Notes: generated from the sequence alone by a model not told the origin. Shown: positions 52,993 through 61,518, counted from the first letter of the stretch. The stretch is DNA of 64,000 bases from Zoogloea sp041917255 (GCA_041917255.1 JAYRYA010000012.1:48054-112053), one strand, 5' to 3'. Numbers and translations: made by a program.

Positions 52993-53028
52993 AGAAGGGC
53001 CTTTCCCCTTTTAGGGGAAAGGCCCTTC
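52993..53028. repeat. 17-bp perfect inverted repeat (terminator-like)
   Basis: AGAAGGGCCTTTCCCCT, TT, then its exact complement. It sits 15 bp beyond the stop of the AlpA-like gene and would form a very stable RNA hairpin, but it lacks a downstream U-run. Confidence 0.8.
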
Positions 53029-53042
53029 TCGCGCCGTGATGG

Positions 53043-53369
53043 TCAGACACTCCCCGCCGCGCCCCCAGCGACGCGAGAGGTGTTGAAACGCTTCCTCAGC
53101 GTGAGGACCGGAGACGATGAAGCGGGACTGCCCGCCCCGGACGCTACCTCGTCACCCGCATGCCGCGGTGTTTCGGTGAGTTGCCCCTGCATGCGGGCCG
53201 CGAGCCAGGCCTCGACGACCGCCTCGTCGTAGCGGATCGACTGCGGGCCGATGACGACATGGGGCGGCAGGTTGCGGTCACCACGGGCACGCAGGCGCTC
53301 GATGGTGGAAACGGAAAGCCCCAGCCGCTGGGCAAGCCAGCGTGTGGGCTGAAGGGAACGGACGGACAT
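53043..53369 (-). CDS. AlpA/MerR-like helix-turn-helix protein (putative excisionase or regulator)
   Basis: 108 residues; ATG 53369 with GGAG upstream. The N-terminal 60 residues form a winged helix of the excisionase/AlpA class: WLAQRLGLSVSTIERLRARGDRNLPPHVVIGPQSIRYDEAVVEAWLAAR. The tail is disordered. Such proteins bind att DNA or switch on integrase genes. It faces away from the operon carrying the first tyrosine recombinase. A second, different AlpA-like gene is at 57350-57649. Confidence 0.75.
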   Translation of the reverse strand: MSVRSLQPTRWLAQRLGLSVSTIERLRARGDRNLPPHVVIGPQSIRYDEAVVEAWLAARMQGQLTETPRHAGDEVASGAGSPASSSPVLTLRKRFNTSRVAGGAAGSV

Positions 53370-53555
53370 GAACGACTCCAGAAGAAGGGTTGCACAGGGA
53401 TCTACTGGATTGTTCGCGCCCGCACTGGCCGCAGTGGACGGGTGCGGGTCTTCGCCCCCCCACAGCAAGCGTCAAAGCCGGGGCCACCATCTAAATATCA
53501 TGGACGTAGGCGGTTATCCGCCGCACCGACCCTAACCACCATGAGGACCCAGACC

Positions 53556-53648
53556 ATGTTGAGCACCGTAATCGCCAACCTGCCCGAGCTGCGCCTGCCG
53601 GACCGCTTCGACTTTGACCTGACCGTGCGCATCCACGTCGAGCGCTGA
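53556..53648 (+). CDS. 30-residue small ORF ahead of a terminator (possible leader peptide)
   Basis: ATG 53556 with GAGGA upstream. It encodes MLSTVIANLPELRLPDRFDF and ten further residues (DLTVRIHVER), with no membrane span. It is followed after 30 bp by a strong terminator and then by the next ORF of the operon, an arrangement that would suit attenuation. Codon use looks normal for the region. It might also simply be a short genuine protein. Confidence 0.4.
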   Translation: MLSTVIANLPELRLPDRFDFDLTVRIHVER

Positions 53649-53678
53649 CGCCCGCATACCGTCTTACCGACCCACCCG

Positions 53679-53716
53679 GGGCCCCCGATCTTCGCGGATC
53701 GGGGGCCCTTTTCTTT
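53679..53716 (+). terminator. Strong intrinsic terminator upstream of 53735 operon
   Basis: GGGCCCCCGATC, 6-nt loop, GATCGGGGGCCC (12-bp perfect stem) and TTTTCTTTT. It lies between the 30-residue ORF and the 196-residue gene. Confidence 0.88.
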
Positions 53717-53734
53717 TGAGCGACGGAGACTTCC

Positions 53735-54325
53735 ATGTCCGACCCGATCACTTACTTGTGCATCCGCACCGGCACGGCCCGCAAGGCCGGCCTCAATTCC
53801 ACCGGCACCCTCAGCTTCGCGATCCTGAAGGACGCGGATTCGACGGAGGCCTACTTCCTCGTCACCGGCAATTCGAGCGCGGGCTACTACTCGCGGGTGA
53901 CCGTGCCCTTCGCCCGCATCGAGGCGGCCCTGGCGCACCTGACCGAGGATCAGGCCTTTCCCGCCAAGACGCTGAAGCCGGCGTTTCCGAGCGGGAAGTC
54001 GGCCAACGATGCGGGTTTCCTGCTGGCCCTGCTCCGGCACGAGGGCTTGCTATCGCCGGCCCCCGAAGGGGCACACCTGAGCGTGCGCACAGGCGACTGG
54101 GCCGCGTGGAAGGCCGCGGTCCTCGCCGAGGCGGGCGAGCCCTTCACACTTCCGACCAAGCAGATCAAGACCGCCATGACCGCCGCCGAGCCCACGTCCG
54201 CCACGATCACCGCCGCCCCGCCGGTCGCCGTCCACAAGGGCAAGAAAGGCCGCAAGGACCGGGCCGGCCACGCCCATCCCGACATCAACGCGACCGAGGA
54301 GGCGCACCATGATCCCGCTGCGTGA
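53735..54325 (+). CDS. Hypothetical island protein
   Basis: 196 residues; GGAG upstream of ATG 53735. The first 140 residues look like a compact alpha/beta domain (SDPITYLCIRTGTARKAGLN, LSFAILKDADSTEAYFLVTGNSSAGYYSR). The C-terminal 55 residues are low-complexity and basic (VAVHKGKKGRKDRAGHAHPD). Not recognised. Its stop lies inside the next gene (17-bp overlap), so the two are translationally linked. Confidence 0.6.
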   Translation: MSDPITYLCIRTGTARKAGLNSTGTLSFAILKDADSTEAYFLVTGNSSAGYYSRVTVPFARIEAALAHLTEDQAFPAKTLKPAFPSGKSANDAGFLLALLRHEGLLSPAPEGAHLSVRTGDWAAWKAAVLAEAGEPFTLPTKQIKTAMTAAEPTSATITAAPPVAVHKGKKGRKDRAGHAHPDINATEEAHHDPAA

Positions 54326-54671
54326 CCCGGGCGATCTGCCCCTTGTCGAGGATCTTGAGATCCGGGCGCTGATCGCCCAGCGCTTCGAGGACTACGCCCA
54401 GGGGGAGCCCTATGATCCGGAACTCCATGCACGGCCCTTCCTCGTGCAGGCCGGTGACACCCGCGAGGCGATCGGGGCGGCCACGAGCTGCTCCATCGCG
54501 CCGGCAGCCTTCGATCTGCTCGAAGAGCACGACGCCTGTTTCGAGCTGGTGTTTGCCGAAGGCGACGCCGGCACCGTGATCTTCATCCCGAAGGCCGGAG
54601 GCATCGACGCGGACCTGCTCGTCTTCTGCCGGACCTACGCCGAGCCAGCACCGGATCTCAAGGCCGCCTGA
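54309..54671 (+). CDS. Hypothetical island protein
   Basis: 120 residues, overlapping the previous gene by 17 bp. Acidic and soluble; ELVFAEGDAGTVIFIPKAGGIDADLLVFCRTYA suggests a beta-rich core. No family recognised. A terminator hairpin follows at 54708. Confidence 0.6.
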   Translation: MIPLRDPGDLPLVEDLEIRALIAQRFEDYAQGEPYDPELHARPFLVQAGDTREAIGAATSCSIAPAAFDLLEEHDACFELVFAEGDAGTVIFIPKAGGIDADLLVFCRTYAEPAPDLKAA

Positions 54672-54707
54672 CCGCAGGCCGCCCCCACCCTTCTACATCC
54701 CTTCATG

Positions 54708-54744
54708 ACAGCCGGAGCCCTTCATCGGGGGCTTCGGCTGTTTT
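54708..54744 (+). terminator. Intrinsic terminator
   Basis: ACAGCCGGAGCCC pairs with GGGCTTCGGCTGT (one G-U) around a short loop, then TTTT. It separates the 120-residue gene from the next. Confidence 0.75.
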
Positions 54745-54762
54745 GCATTCAGGAGACACCCC

Positions 54763-55101
54763 ATGCAAGCCCACCATGACGAAGCCAACATCTCGCCCTG
54801 CCCCACTGCCGTGCCAGGGGAGAACATCAGGCCAAAGTTCGAGCTGGGGCAGGTGGTTGCAACCCCTGCCGTGCTCGATGCCCTGACGGAGCACGCCGTC
54901 ACGCCGATCAGCCTGCTGTCGCGCCACGTCAGCGGCGACTTCGGAGACATCGACCGCGAGGACTGGCAGACCAACCTTGCGGCGCTGCGATACGGTCAGC
55001 GGATCGTCTCGGCCTACGCCATCGCGCCCGATGTGGTTATCTGGATCATCAGCGAGGGCGACAGGTCGGTGACCACTCTGCTCCTGCCCTCGGAGTATTG
55101 A
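54763..55101 (+). CDS. Hypothetical plasmid/ICE-type protein
   Basis: 112 residues; AGGAGA upstream of the ATG. The sequence (VVATPAVLDALTEHAVTPISLLSRHVSGDFGDIDREDWQTNLAALRYGQRIVSAY, then VWIISEGDRSVTTLLLPSEY) matches the pattern of a small family often found on plasmids and integrative elements and sometimes labelled plasmid-related. Function unknown. It ends 3 bp before the next gene. Confidence 0.65.
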   Translation: MQAHHDEANISPCPTAVPGENIRPKFELGQVVATPAVLDALTEHAVTPISLLSRHVSGDFGDIDREDWQTNLAALRYGQRIVSAYAIAPDVVIWIISEGDRSVTTLLLPSEY

Positions 55102-55104
55102 GCC

Positions 55105-55308
55105 GTGAGCGGCCCGACATACCGCCCGCCCCTGAACCCGCAGCTCGCCCAATGGCTCGCCGAACTCGATGACGACGCCAACGAGTTCTTCCAGGAGCGC
55201 GCCGCCGTGCGCGAGCACATGGGCGGCTTCAGCCGGGGTGAGGCCGAGAACCTCGCGTGGGCCGAGACCCAGCGCTACGTCGAGCGGCGCAAGTCACCGC
55301 CGCGATAG
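55105..55308 (+). CDS. Small hypothetical protein
   Basis: 67 residues, GTG start, 3 bp after the previous stop. Helical and acidic (LNPQLAQWLAELDDDANEFFQERAAVREHMGGFSRGEAENLAWAE). The pattern G-x-x-R-x-E-A-E-x-x-A-W is typical of small proteins on mobile elements. Function unknown. The following 180 bp lead to the RadC-like gene and show no other gene. Confidence 0.5.
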   Translation: MSGPTYRPPLNPQLAQWLAELDDDANEFFQERAAVREHMGGFSRGEAENLAWAETQRYVERRKSPPR

Positions 55309-55490
55309 CGCGCCAGACGCTGCCCGAAACACCAGACATGGACCAGCGCCACGCGCGAGTCCATCCCGCCACTTCCCGCGAATCCCACGATGCCTTGCCC
55401 CGCCTCGACCCATGCGGGTCCGGGGCAGGCGGCCATGCCCTGCGCCAAGGATTCGTACTTCTTCGCACCGCTTTTGTGAGGAGCATCACC

Positions 55491-56093
55491 ATGACTGCAA
55501 CCCCGATCCGGCATCTGCCGGACACGGACCTGCTGCGCCTCGTCCTGGGCGACGAGGCCGCCGCCACGCTCACCGACCTGCCGCTCGCCGACGTCTTCCG
55601 TTTCGATGCCGGCACGCCCGCCCTGCAGGAGGGCATGGCCCATTACGGCCCGCTGCGGACCCTCGCCGCGGCGGTCGAGCTGATGGCGCGGGCGCTGTCC
55701 CGCACCCTGGCCGATCGTGATTGCCTTGCCGACCCAGCGAGCGTGCGCACGCTGCTGCAGCTGCGCCTGGGCGCGCTCCCCCATGAGGTCTTCGCGGTGC
55801 TGCTGCTCGATGCGCAGAACCGCCTGATCGACTGCGTGGCGCTTTTTCGGGGGACCTTGACCCAGACCTCGGTCTATCCCCGGGAGGTGGTCAAGCTCGC
55901 GCTACAGCACAACGCCGCGGCGCTGATCTTCGCCCACAACCACCCGTCCGGCGTGACCGAGCCGAGCCAGGCCGACGAGGCGCTGACGCGCTCCCTTAAG
56001 CAGGCCCTCGCGCTGGTGGATGTGCGGGTACTCGATCACTTCATCGTCGGCGGTGGCGACGCGCTCTCGTTCGCCGAACGCGGGCTGCTTTGA
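55491..56093 (+). CDS. RadC-like JAB/MPN domain protein
   Basis: 200 residues; GAGGAG before ATG 55491. The JAMM metal motif is complete: FAHNHPSGVTEPSQADEAL (H-x-H-P...S-x2-D), and EVFAVLLLDAQNRLI with VYPREVVKLALQHNAAALI is typical RadC. The usual N-terminal helix-hairpin-helix is replaced by a shorter region. RadC-like proteins are frequent on mobile elements; their role is not settled. It lies 19 bp upstream of the tyrosine recombinase and is probably co-transcribed. Confidence 0.88.
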   Translation: MTATPIRHLPDTDLLRLVLGDEAAATLTDLPLADVFRFDAGTPALQEGMAHYGPLRTLAAAVELMARALSRTLADRDCLADPASVRTLLQLRLGALPHEVFAVLLLDAQNRLIDCVALFRGTLTQTSVYPREVVKLALQHNAAALIFAHNHPSGVTEPSQADEALTRSLKQALALVDVRVLDHFIVGGGDALSFAERGLL

Positions 56094-56112
56094 TCTTGAG
56101 GAGCCTAGAACC

Positions 56113-57300
56113 ATGAAACGTCAGTTCCGATTCACCAAGCGCAGCCTCGACGCCCTGCCGCCGTGCCCGGCGAACTCGGCCAGCAAGGAGGTGGAATACT
56201 CCGACCTCGACATCGGCGGGCTGCGGGTCCAGGTCAATCGCCAGGGGCGGAAGGCCTTCCTGTTCCGCTACCAGATCCACGGCCGAAAGCGCGCGATGAA
56301 GGCCGGGGGCTATCCGGAAACGAGCATCGAGGAGGCCCGCCAGAAGGCGATCGAGTGGAAGGCGCTGCTCGCCAAGGGCATCGACCCGCAGGAGGAGCGG
56401 GACACGCTGCGCGAGACCGGCCTCACCTTCCGGGAATTCTTCGAGCAGTACCTGTGGCCGCACATCGTCAGCACGAAACGCAGCGCCCGAGCCGACGAGA
56501 GCCGATACCGTAATCACGTGCTGCCCGCCTTCGGCCACCGGGAGATGGCGAAGATCACCACGCTGGAGCTGCAGCGCTTCCACAACGACAACAAGGCCAA
56601 GATGGCGCCGGCCAGCAGCAACCGGATCTTCGAGCTGATCCGCCATGCCTATACCCTCGCGGGGAGCTGGTCGCTGATCCCGCCGACCGTTCGCCCCTGT
56701 GACGGCATCCGCCTGCACCGGGAGAACAACAAGCGGGAGCGCTTCATCGAGCCCGGCAGCGAGTTGCCACGGCTCCTGAAGGCCCTCGATGCGGAACCCT
56801 CGAAGTCGGCGGCCGATCTCTTCCGCTTCTTACTCGCCACGGGCGCTCGCCGGGCGGAGGCCATGTACGCGAAGTGGGAACACATCCGGACCGAGCGGCA
56901 GCAGTGGTACTTGCCGACCAGCAAGTCCGGCAAGGCGCGGATCGTGATCCTCAACGAGGTGGCGATGGAGATCCTGAATGGGCGACCGCGCCTCCGCGGC
57001 AACCCGTACATCTTCACCGGGACACGGCCGGGACAGCCCATCGGCAACCCCACCCGCGCCTGGCAGCGGGTCCTGCGGCGGGCGGGCATCGACCCGAAAT
57101 CGACACGCATCCATGATCTACGCCATTCGCATGGAAGTTATCTGGTGGGCGTGGCAAGCCTTCAGGAGATAGGGGGTATTCTCGGGCACGCCCAAGGTTC
57201 GACAGCCGTCACTGCACGGTACGCCCACCTCAACGACGATCGGCTGAGACAGGCGAGTCGTCATGTGGCGGACCTGATGCGTGCGGCAGGCAGCAGGTGA
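56113..57300 (+). CDS. Tyrosine recombinase / integrase 1
   Basis: 395 residues; GAGGAG before the ATG. It has an N-terminal arm-binding domain of the DUF4102 type (DLDIGGLRVQVNRQGRKAFLFRYQIHGRKRAMKAGGYPETSIEEARQKA), a core-binding domain and the catalytic domain. Catalytic residues: Arg in LLATGARRAEAM, H-x-x-R in IHDLRHSHGSYL, His/Gly in ILGHAQGSTAVTARYAHL with Tyr as nucleophile. It is a good candidate for integration into tRNA-Gly, but it lies 6.5 kb from attR. It converges with the second recombinase module. Confidence 0.93.
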   Translation: MKRQFRFTKRSLDALPPCPANSASKEVEYSDLDIGGLRVQVNRQGRKAFLFRYQIHGRKRAMKAGGYPETSIEEARQKAIEWKALLAKGIDPQEERDTLRETGLTFREFFEQYLWPHIVSTKRSARADESRYRNHVLPAFGHREMAKITTLELQRFHNDNKAKMAPASSNRIFELIRHAYTLAGSWSLIPPTVRPCDGIRLHRENNKRERFIEPGSELPRLLKALDAEPSKSAADLFRFLLATGARRAEAMYAKWEHIRTERQQWYLPTSKSGKARIVILNEVAMEILNGRPRLRGNPYIFTGTRPGQPIGNPTRAWQRVLRRAGIDPKSTRIHDLRHSHGSYLVGVASLQEIGGILGHAQGSTAVTARYAHLNDDRLRQASRHVADLMRAAGSR

Positions 57301-57302
57301 AC

Positions 57303-57348
57303 GAACGAAGCCCGGCTTCGGCCGGGCTTCGTTCTGCTGCATTTTTTT
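57303..57348. terminator. Terminator between convergent recombinase modules
   Basis: GAACGAAGCCCGGC and GCCGGGCTTCGTTC form a long, near-perfect stem (57303-57334); TGCTGCA then seven Ts follow on the plus strand. Confidence 0.85.
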
Positions 57349-57349
57349 G

Positions 57350-57649
57350 TCAGGCTGCCGCGGGAAAGGCGCGGGAACCATCGACCTGATACGTGTGACG
57401 GTCGAGCCACCGCTCCACGTCGCCGCGCCGGTAACGGATGCGGCGCCCGATCTTGATGAAGGGCGGGAAGTCGCCGAGGCGCATCGAGCGGGCCTTCTCC
57501 AGCGTGCATTTCCGGATGCCAAGCCACGCTGCCACATCCTCGGTCGTCAGCAGCTTGTCGAGGCCGTGACCGGCCTGCTCGCCCGGCACGACGACTTCAT
57601 CATTCGCCGACGCGGTCGGCAGGTCCTTCACGTTCTTCCTGTTCTTCAT
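57350..57649 (-). CDS. AlpA-like helix-turn-helix protein 2
   Basis: 99 residues; AGGAGAAG before ATG 57649. The C-terminal 60 residues form the DNA-binding domain (LLTTEDVAAWLGIRKCTLEKARSMRLGDFPPFIKIGRRIRYRRGDVERWLDRH), the classic AlpA/excisionase pattern; the N-terminal 30 are charged. It lies 16 bp downstream of integrase 2 on the same strand and is likely its excisionase or regulator. Confidence 0.85.
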   Translation of the reverse strand: MKNRKNVKDLPTASANDEVVVPGEQAGHGLDKLLTTEDVAAWLGIRKCTLEKARSMRLGDFPPFIKIGRRIRYRRGDVERWLDRHTYQVDGSRAFPAAA

Positions 57650-57665
57650 GGTCTTCTCCTGATCT

Positions 57666-58874
57666 TCATTCGACCGCGGCGGCGGCCGATGCCGGCATGA
57701 ACAGGCCAGCGATGGTTTCTTGCGCCGCCACCAGGGCTTCCTTGTGCGCGTGCGAGTAAATCCGCGTCGTGACCGGGCTGGCGTGCCGCGCACCCTGGCT
57801 CATGATCTCCAGCGGGATGCCCGCATAGATGCCGGCACTGATCCAACCGTGCCGGCTGTCGTGAATCCGGAACCCGTCGGGAATTCCGGCCTGCCGGCAC
57901 AGCTTGCGGAACAGGCGGATCGGCCGGGCCAGATGGTCGTTCTCCCTCATTCCCGGGAAGAGATACGCGTTGCGGCGGACCGGGATCAGCTCCCGGATCA
58001 CCGCCTTGGCGGCGTCGGACAGATGAATGACGCCGGGCTTGCCGGACTTCTGCGTCGGCAAGCGCCAGAGCCCGGCATCGAGGTCGACGTCCGCCCACTT
58101 CGCGGCGAGACCTTCCCCGAGCCGGGCGCCCGTCAGCGCCAGCAGCATCAGCAGGCGGGAGCCGACCCGTTGATTGCTGGCCTTGGCGGCAGCCATGAAA
58201 GCCTGCATCTGCGGCACCGTGATGAACTCGGTGCGACGGTTGTTGACCCGCGGCAGGCCTACGCCCTTGGCGACGTTGCGGGGCACGATGCCGAGCTCGA
58301 CGGCAATGTCGAGCGTGGCCTTCAACTGGCCGACAGTCGTCCGGATCGTGGCCGGTGCGAGGCCGGCCTCCTGCATCCGCAGCACGAAGCGGCTGACGTC
58401 GGTTTTAGTGATGTCGCCGACGCGCACGACGTCGAACTCGGGACCGAGCCAGTTCGCATGGCGGCTCAGGTCCGTGTGGAGCGTCTTTTTCTGACTGGCC
58501 CGGCGCTGCGGGACGTAGTGCTCCTCGTGCAGTTGCCGGTAGGTCATGTCGGACATCGTCGGAGTCTTGGGATCGATGCCCTGGGAGGCTTTCAGGCGAT
58601 TGGCCTGATGAGCCGTGCGGGCCTGATCGAGCGTGATCAGGCCGAATTCGCCCAGCTTGATGCGCTGCGGACGATTCCGGTACGAGTACCGGCTGTACAG
58701 CACGATGCGACCGGTGCTGCCGTAGATCACGGCGCGCATGCCGCGATGGACGGTGCACGAGAACTCGACCTGATCGAGTCCCAGTGCCTTGACGCGCTCC
58801 GCAGCTTCCAGAAGGGCCGCCTTCGTGAAGGCAATGGCCGTCGGGAAGGGGTACTTGCGCTCCCTGGCCTTCAT
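57666..58874 (-). CDS. Tyrosine recombinase / integrase 2
   Basis: 402 residues. Arm-binding and core-binding domains occupy residues 1-190 (YSRYSYRNRPQRIKLGEFGLITLDQARTAHQAN). Catalytic residues: Arg in LALTGARLGEGL, H-x-x-R in IHDSRHGWISAG, then ARHASPVTTRIYSH with the nucleophilic Tyr. It differs clearly from integrase 1, so it was acquired separately. It is downstream of the polymerase gene on the same strand, separated by the hairpin repeat at 58936-59003. Confidence 0.93.
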   Translation of the reverse strand: MKARERKYPFPTAIAFTKAALLEAAERVKALGLDQVEFSCTVHRGMRAVIYGSTGRIVLYSRYSYRNRPQRIKLGEFGLITLDQARTAHQANRLKASQGIDPKTPTMSDMTYRQLHEEHYVPQRRASQKKTLHTDLSRHANWLGPEFDVVRVGDITKTDVSRFVLRMQEAGLAPATIRTTVGQLKATLDIAVELGIVPRNVAKGVGLPRVNNRRTEFITVPQMQAFMAAAKASNQRVGSRLLMLLALTGARLGEGLAAKWADVDLDAGLWRLPTQKSGKPGVIHLSDAAKAVIRELIPVRRNAYLFPGMRENDHLARPIRLFRKLCRQAGIPDGFRIHDSRHGWISAGIYAGIPLEIMSQGARHASPVTTRIYSHAHKEALVAAQETIAGLFMPASAAAAVE

Positions 58875-58935
58875 TTCGAGATTTCTCGGGCGAGCCCCGC
58901 GTCGGCGGGGGCATGCGCGCGTCGAGCGCTTCCGG

Positions 58936-59143
58936 GATGTACGGGCTTGCGCAGGCGCGCAAGCCCTACGAAGGCCAAGCGCGCGCCGCTCATGGAGCGG
59001 CGCCCGCTCGGCAGGCCGTCGCAGCCATCGACTTCATGAACGTCTCGCCGACTGGCGGCAGCGCCGCCTTGTCGCCGATGAGCTGGTGTAACTTCGCCGT
59101 ATACCATTCCCCTTCTCCTCACTTACACCGCCACCGACGCCGC
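58936..59143. repeat. Left copy of diverged direct repeat with paired hairpins
   Basis: GATGTAC, hairpin 1 (GGGCTTGCG/CGCAAGCCC, 58943-58966), a 16-nt conserved linker ending GGCCAAGCGC, hairpin 2 (GCGCCGCTC/GAGCGGCGC, 58983-59003), CGCTCGGC, a less conserved stretch, then TTCGCCGTATACCATTCCCC and the codons around the polymerase stop. The right copy is at 63402-63632. Confidence 0.8.
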
Positions 59144-60979
59144 CGGCAATTCGACGGCTTCGCCGACGAACTTCGCCACCTCGAGCGCCGGGAACTCGCT
59201 GCACAGCAGCGCGAGCAGCCGCAGGACTTCGTCCGTCACCCCCACGACGTTCTCGACGAGCTTCGCGCGGCTGGCGTTCTTCAGTTCCATCTCGGTGGTC
59301 GGATAGCCGTTCTCGGTGAGCCACAGCGACACTTCCCGGTAGCTCAGGGTGCGCGTCAGCCCCCAAGCCTGCTGGGCGTAGGCCCGCAGGAACATCCGGC
59401 GCAGGACGCCGACCTCACCCTCGCCGGTCCGGCGGATGCCCGCGCCGCCGGTTGCCCGGCGCTCCCGGCGCTTGATCGCCCCGGCAGCGAAGTCGTGCCA
59501 ATCGGTCCAATCCGACAAGGTTTTGAGGCAATGCTGGCGGCGCCAGCCGGTGAAGACGGCGCGGACCTTCTCGGCCTCTTCCATCGTGTCCCAAGGGACC
59601 GTATCGAAGGCGATGTGCGCCCCCTCGCCGACCTCGACCATCCGCGCCTCGACCGGCCGGCGCTTCATGTCGAACTCCAGCCCGAGGCGGACCGGACGCT
59701 CGATGCGGAAGACGTCCAGATCGCCGAGCCACTGCTGCCGCAGGCTGATGAAGGGCCGCATGGTCGTCTTCGACTCCGGCGTGCGGTTCAGGTAGAGATC
59801 GACCATGTAGGCGTTCTGCAGGGCCTTCACCTCCTCCTTGCTGACCTCGCCCGCGGGCAGCGTGATCTCGGGCGTGACGTTGCCCTTCGCGAGCACGATC
59901 CGCGCATCTGCCTTGAGTCGCGGGTCGGGATCAGTCTGCGTCGTGAACTGGGCACGGATGCGCGCGGAGATGAGCTGGCTGACCTGATGCTTGACCTCCA
60001 GGATCGGCTTGCCGGGGGCGACGCGCTCGGTGGCAGCCTTGAACCTGCCGGCGATCGGGCCGGACTGGTCCACTTCTTCGAGGGGCGCATCGGTCAGGAA
60101 GCCGTCGGTCGTCACACTGATGATCCGGCGGTGGCGCGGCACGCTGTTCATCAGCTCCGCGATGAGGGCTCGGACGAAGCCCATCACGAAGCTGAAGAAA
60201 AGCTCGTTCGTGATCTCAGACGGTTCGAGCTTGACGCTGCGCATCTCGCCGGCATCGAAGACCATCTTCTCCTTGAGCCCCTGCCCGGTCTTGCCAAAAA
60301 GACCATTCCCCACCAGCTTGATGTAGTCGTTATCGAAGCTCCCTTTAGGGTGCTTCGCCCGCTGGTCGCGGATGGTCGTGACGAAGGGCTCGAAGGGCCG
60401 GACATCTTCGCCGAGCCAGGGGTAAATGACCCCGTGCCAGATCTCGATCTTGTAGCCAAGGTCAAGGGCGACCTCGATCTCCGGCGCCGTGCAGTACGAC
60501 TGCCCGGTTCGGGGGAACATCAGGTTTTGACCGTCGCCTTCCATCGGGAAGACCGGATAGCGGACATCCTCCGGGCAATGCAGGATGTTAACCAGCGCAA
60601 AACCCATGACGTGGCCACGGAACGCCTCGGGATCGAGGCACACACGAGGATGGGCATAGTCCACCATGCCGATCTTGCTCAGGGCGGTGGTGTAGGCGCT
60701 GGCAATGTCGATGTCGTAGTAGGTGCCCGGCGGTGTCGGGCCAACGTAGTAGCTCTCGCCACGGCCGCCATGAGCGGTCCGGGTGATGAAGTCGGAGAAT
60801 ATTGCCCGCCCTTGCACGGGCACCTCCTCCTGCACGGTCACGAGCTTCCCGGTCGCATCGTTCCAGAAAGTCCTCGACCGGAACTCCGTGCCGAAGGCCT
60901 GCTGAAAATTGATCTTGTGCTCGCGCAGCGTCTTCTTGAACAGGAGCACCGCCACGCCACTGCTGGTCAGCGGAGTCAT
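59123..60979 (-). CDS. Family B DNA polymerase, polymerase domain only (PF03175/pipolin-like)
   Basis: 618 residues from ATG 60979. The template-binding motif AHGGRGESYYVG is at 69-80. Motif A is DIASAY at 91-96 (canonical DxxSLY). A TPR1-like insert (SYCTAPEIEVALDLGYKIEIW) is at 161-181. Motif B is KLVGNGLFG at 221-229, and motif C is TTDG at 290-293, where the first Asp of DTD is Thr. The C-terminal 190 residues are element-specific. There is no exonuclease domain in this protein; it is on the two overlapping genes upstream, the nearer joined by ATGA. Such polymerases replicate protein-primed or primer-independent mobile elements. Which priming mode applies cannot be read. Confidence 0.85.
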   Translation of the reverse strand: MTPLTSSGVAVLLFKKTLREHKINFQQAFGTEFRSRTFWNDATGKLVTVQEEVPVQGRAIFSDFITRTAHGGRGESYYVGPTPPGTYYDIDIASAYTTALSKIGMVDYAHPRVCLDPEAFRGHVMGFALVNILHCPEDVRYPVFPMEGDGQNLMFPRTGQSYCTAPEIEVALDLGYKIEIWHGVIYPWLGEDVRPFEPFVTTIRDQRAKHPKGSFDNDYIKLVGNGLFGKTGQGLKEKMVFDAGEMRSVKLEPSEITNELFFSFVMGFVRALIAELMNSVPRHRRIISVTTDGFLTDAPLEEVDQSGPIAGRFKAATERVAPGKPILEVKHQVSQLISARIRAQFTTQTDPDPRLKADARIVLAKGNVTPEITLPAGEVSKEEVKALQNAYMVDLYLNRTPESKTTMRPFISLRQQWLGDLDVFRIERPVRLGLEFDMKRRPVEARMVEVGEGAHIAFDTVPWDTMEEAEKVRAVFTGWRRQHCLKTLSDWTDWHDFAAGAIKRRERRATGGAGIRRTGEGEVGVLRRMFLRAYAQQAWGLTRTLSYREVSLWLTENGYPTTEMELKNASRAKLVENVVGVTDEVLRLLALLCSEFPALEVAKFVGEAVELPAASVAV

Positions 60980-61518
60980 GCAGCGTCCTCCAGCAGGCCG
61001 TCGACAACGCCCTTCACGCGGTGCAGGAAGTAGACGGCAATGCACGCATCCTGAGCGGCGTACTCGGCGTAAAGCTCCGGGTTTTCCGCCAGAAGCAGGT
61101 CCATGCGCTCAATGGCGCCCGGCGGCAGCTCGATCTTGGGCTGACCAAGCAGAGCGCCGATTTCGGCCAGCGTGGTACCGACCGGCACGTGACGGACGAG
61201 GTCGATGAACTTCACCCGCAGCTCACGGCTACTCCCCTCAGCATGGGTGATCAGGCGCCGGGCCTTGGTGAGGCGCTCGACGTCCCGCGGCTCGAACTCA
61301 ACCTCGAACGGGATGCCGGCGCCCCGGGTGCCGACGCTGCGGCCGACGGACTCCAGGCGGGTTTTGAATCGGGCAAGGTCGCCGAAGGCGGTCAGATCGG
61401 CTCGGAGGAAGAAGGCCGCGACGTTCACGGTCTTCGGCCACTCCAGGACGACCCCGTCGTCCATCGCCATCGCGAGGACCTTGCTGAGGAGCTTGGCGAA
61501 CTCAGGGCGGTTATGCAC
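60976..61518 (-). CDS. Split 3'-5' exonuclease domain, part 2 (Exo II-III)
   Basis: 180 residues from GTG 61518, which overlaps the stop of part 1 by 8 bp. VNVAAFFLRADLTAFGDLARF resembles the Exo II region of family B polymerases (F-x-x-A-D-L), and YAEYAAQDACIAVYF carries Exo III (Y-x3-D). The stop overlaps the polymerase start as ATGA. Part 1 supplies Exo I, so parts 1 and 2 together make one proofreading domain. The frame continues upstream without similarity. Confidence 0.75.
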   Translation of the reverse strand: MHNRPEFAKLLSKVLAMAMDDGVVLEWPKTVNVAAFFLRADLTAFGDLARFKTRLESVGRSVGTRGAGIPFEVEFEPRDVERLTKARRLITHAEGSSRELRVKFIDLVRHVPVGTTLAEIGALLGQPKIELPPGAIERMDLLLAENPELYAEYAAQDACIAVYFLHRVKGVVDGLLEDAA

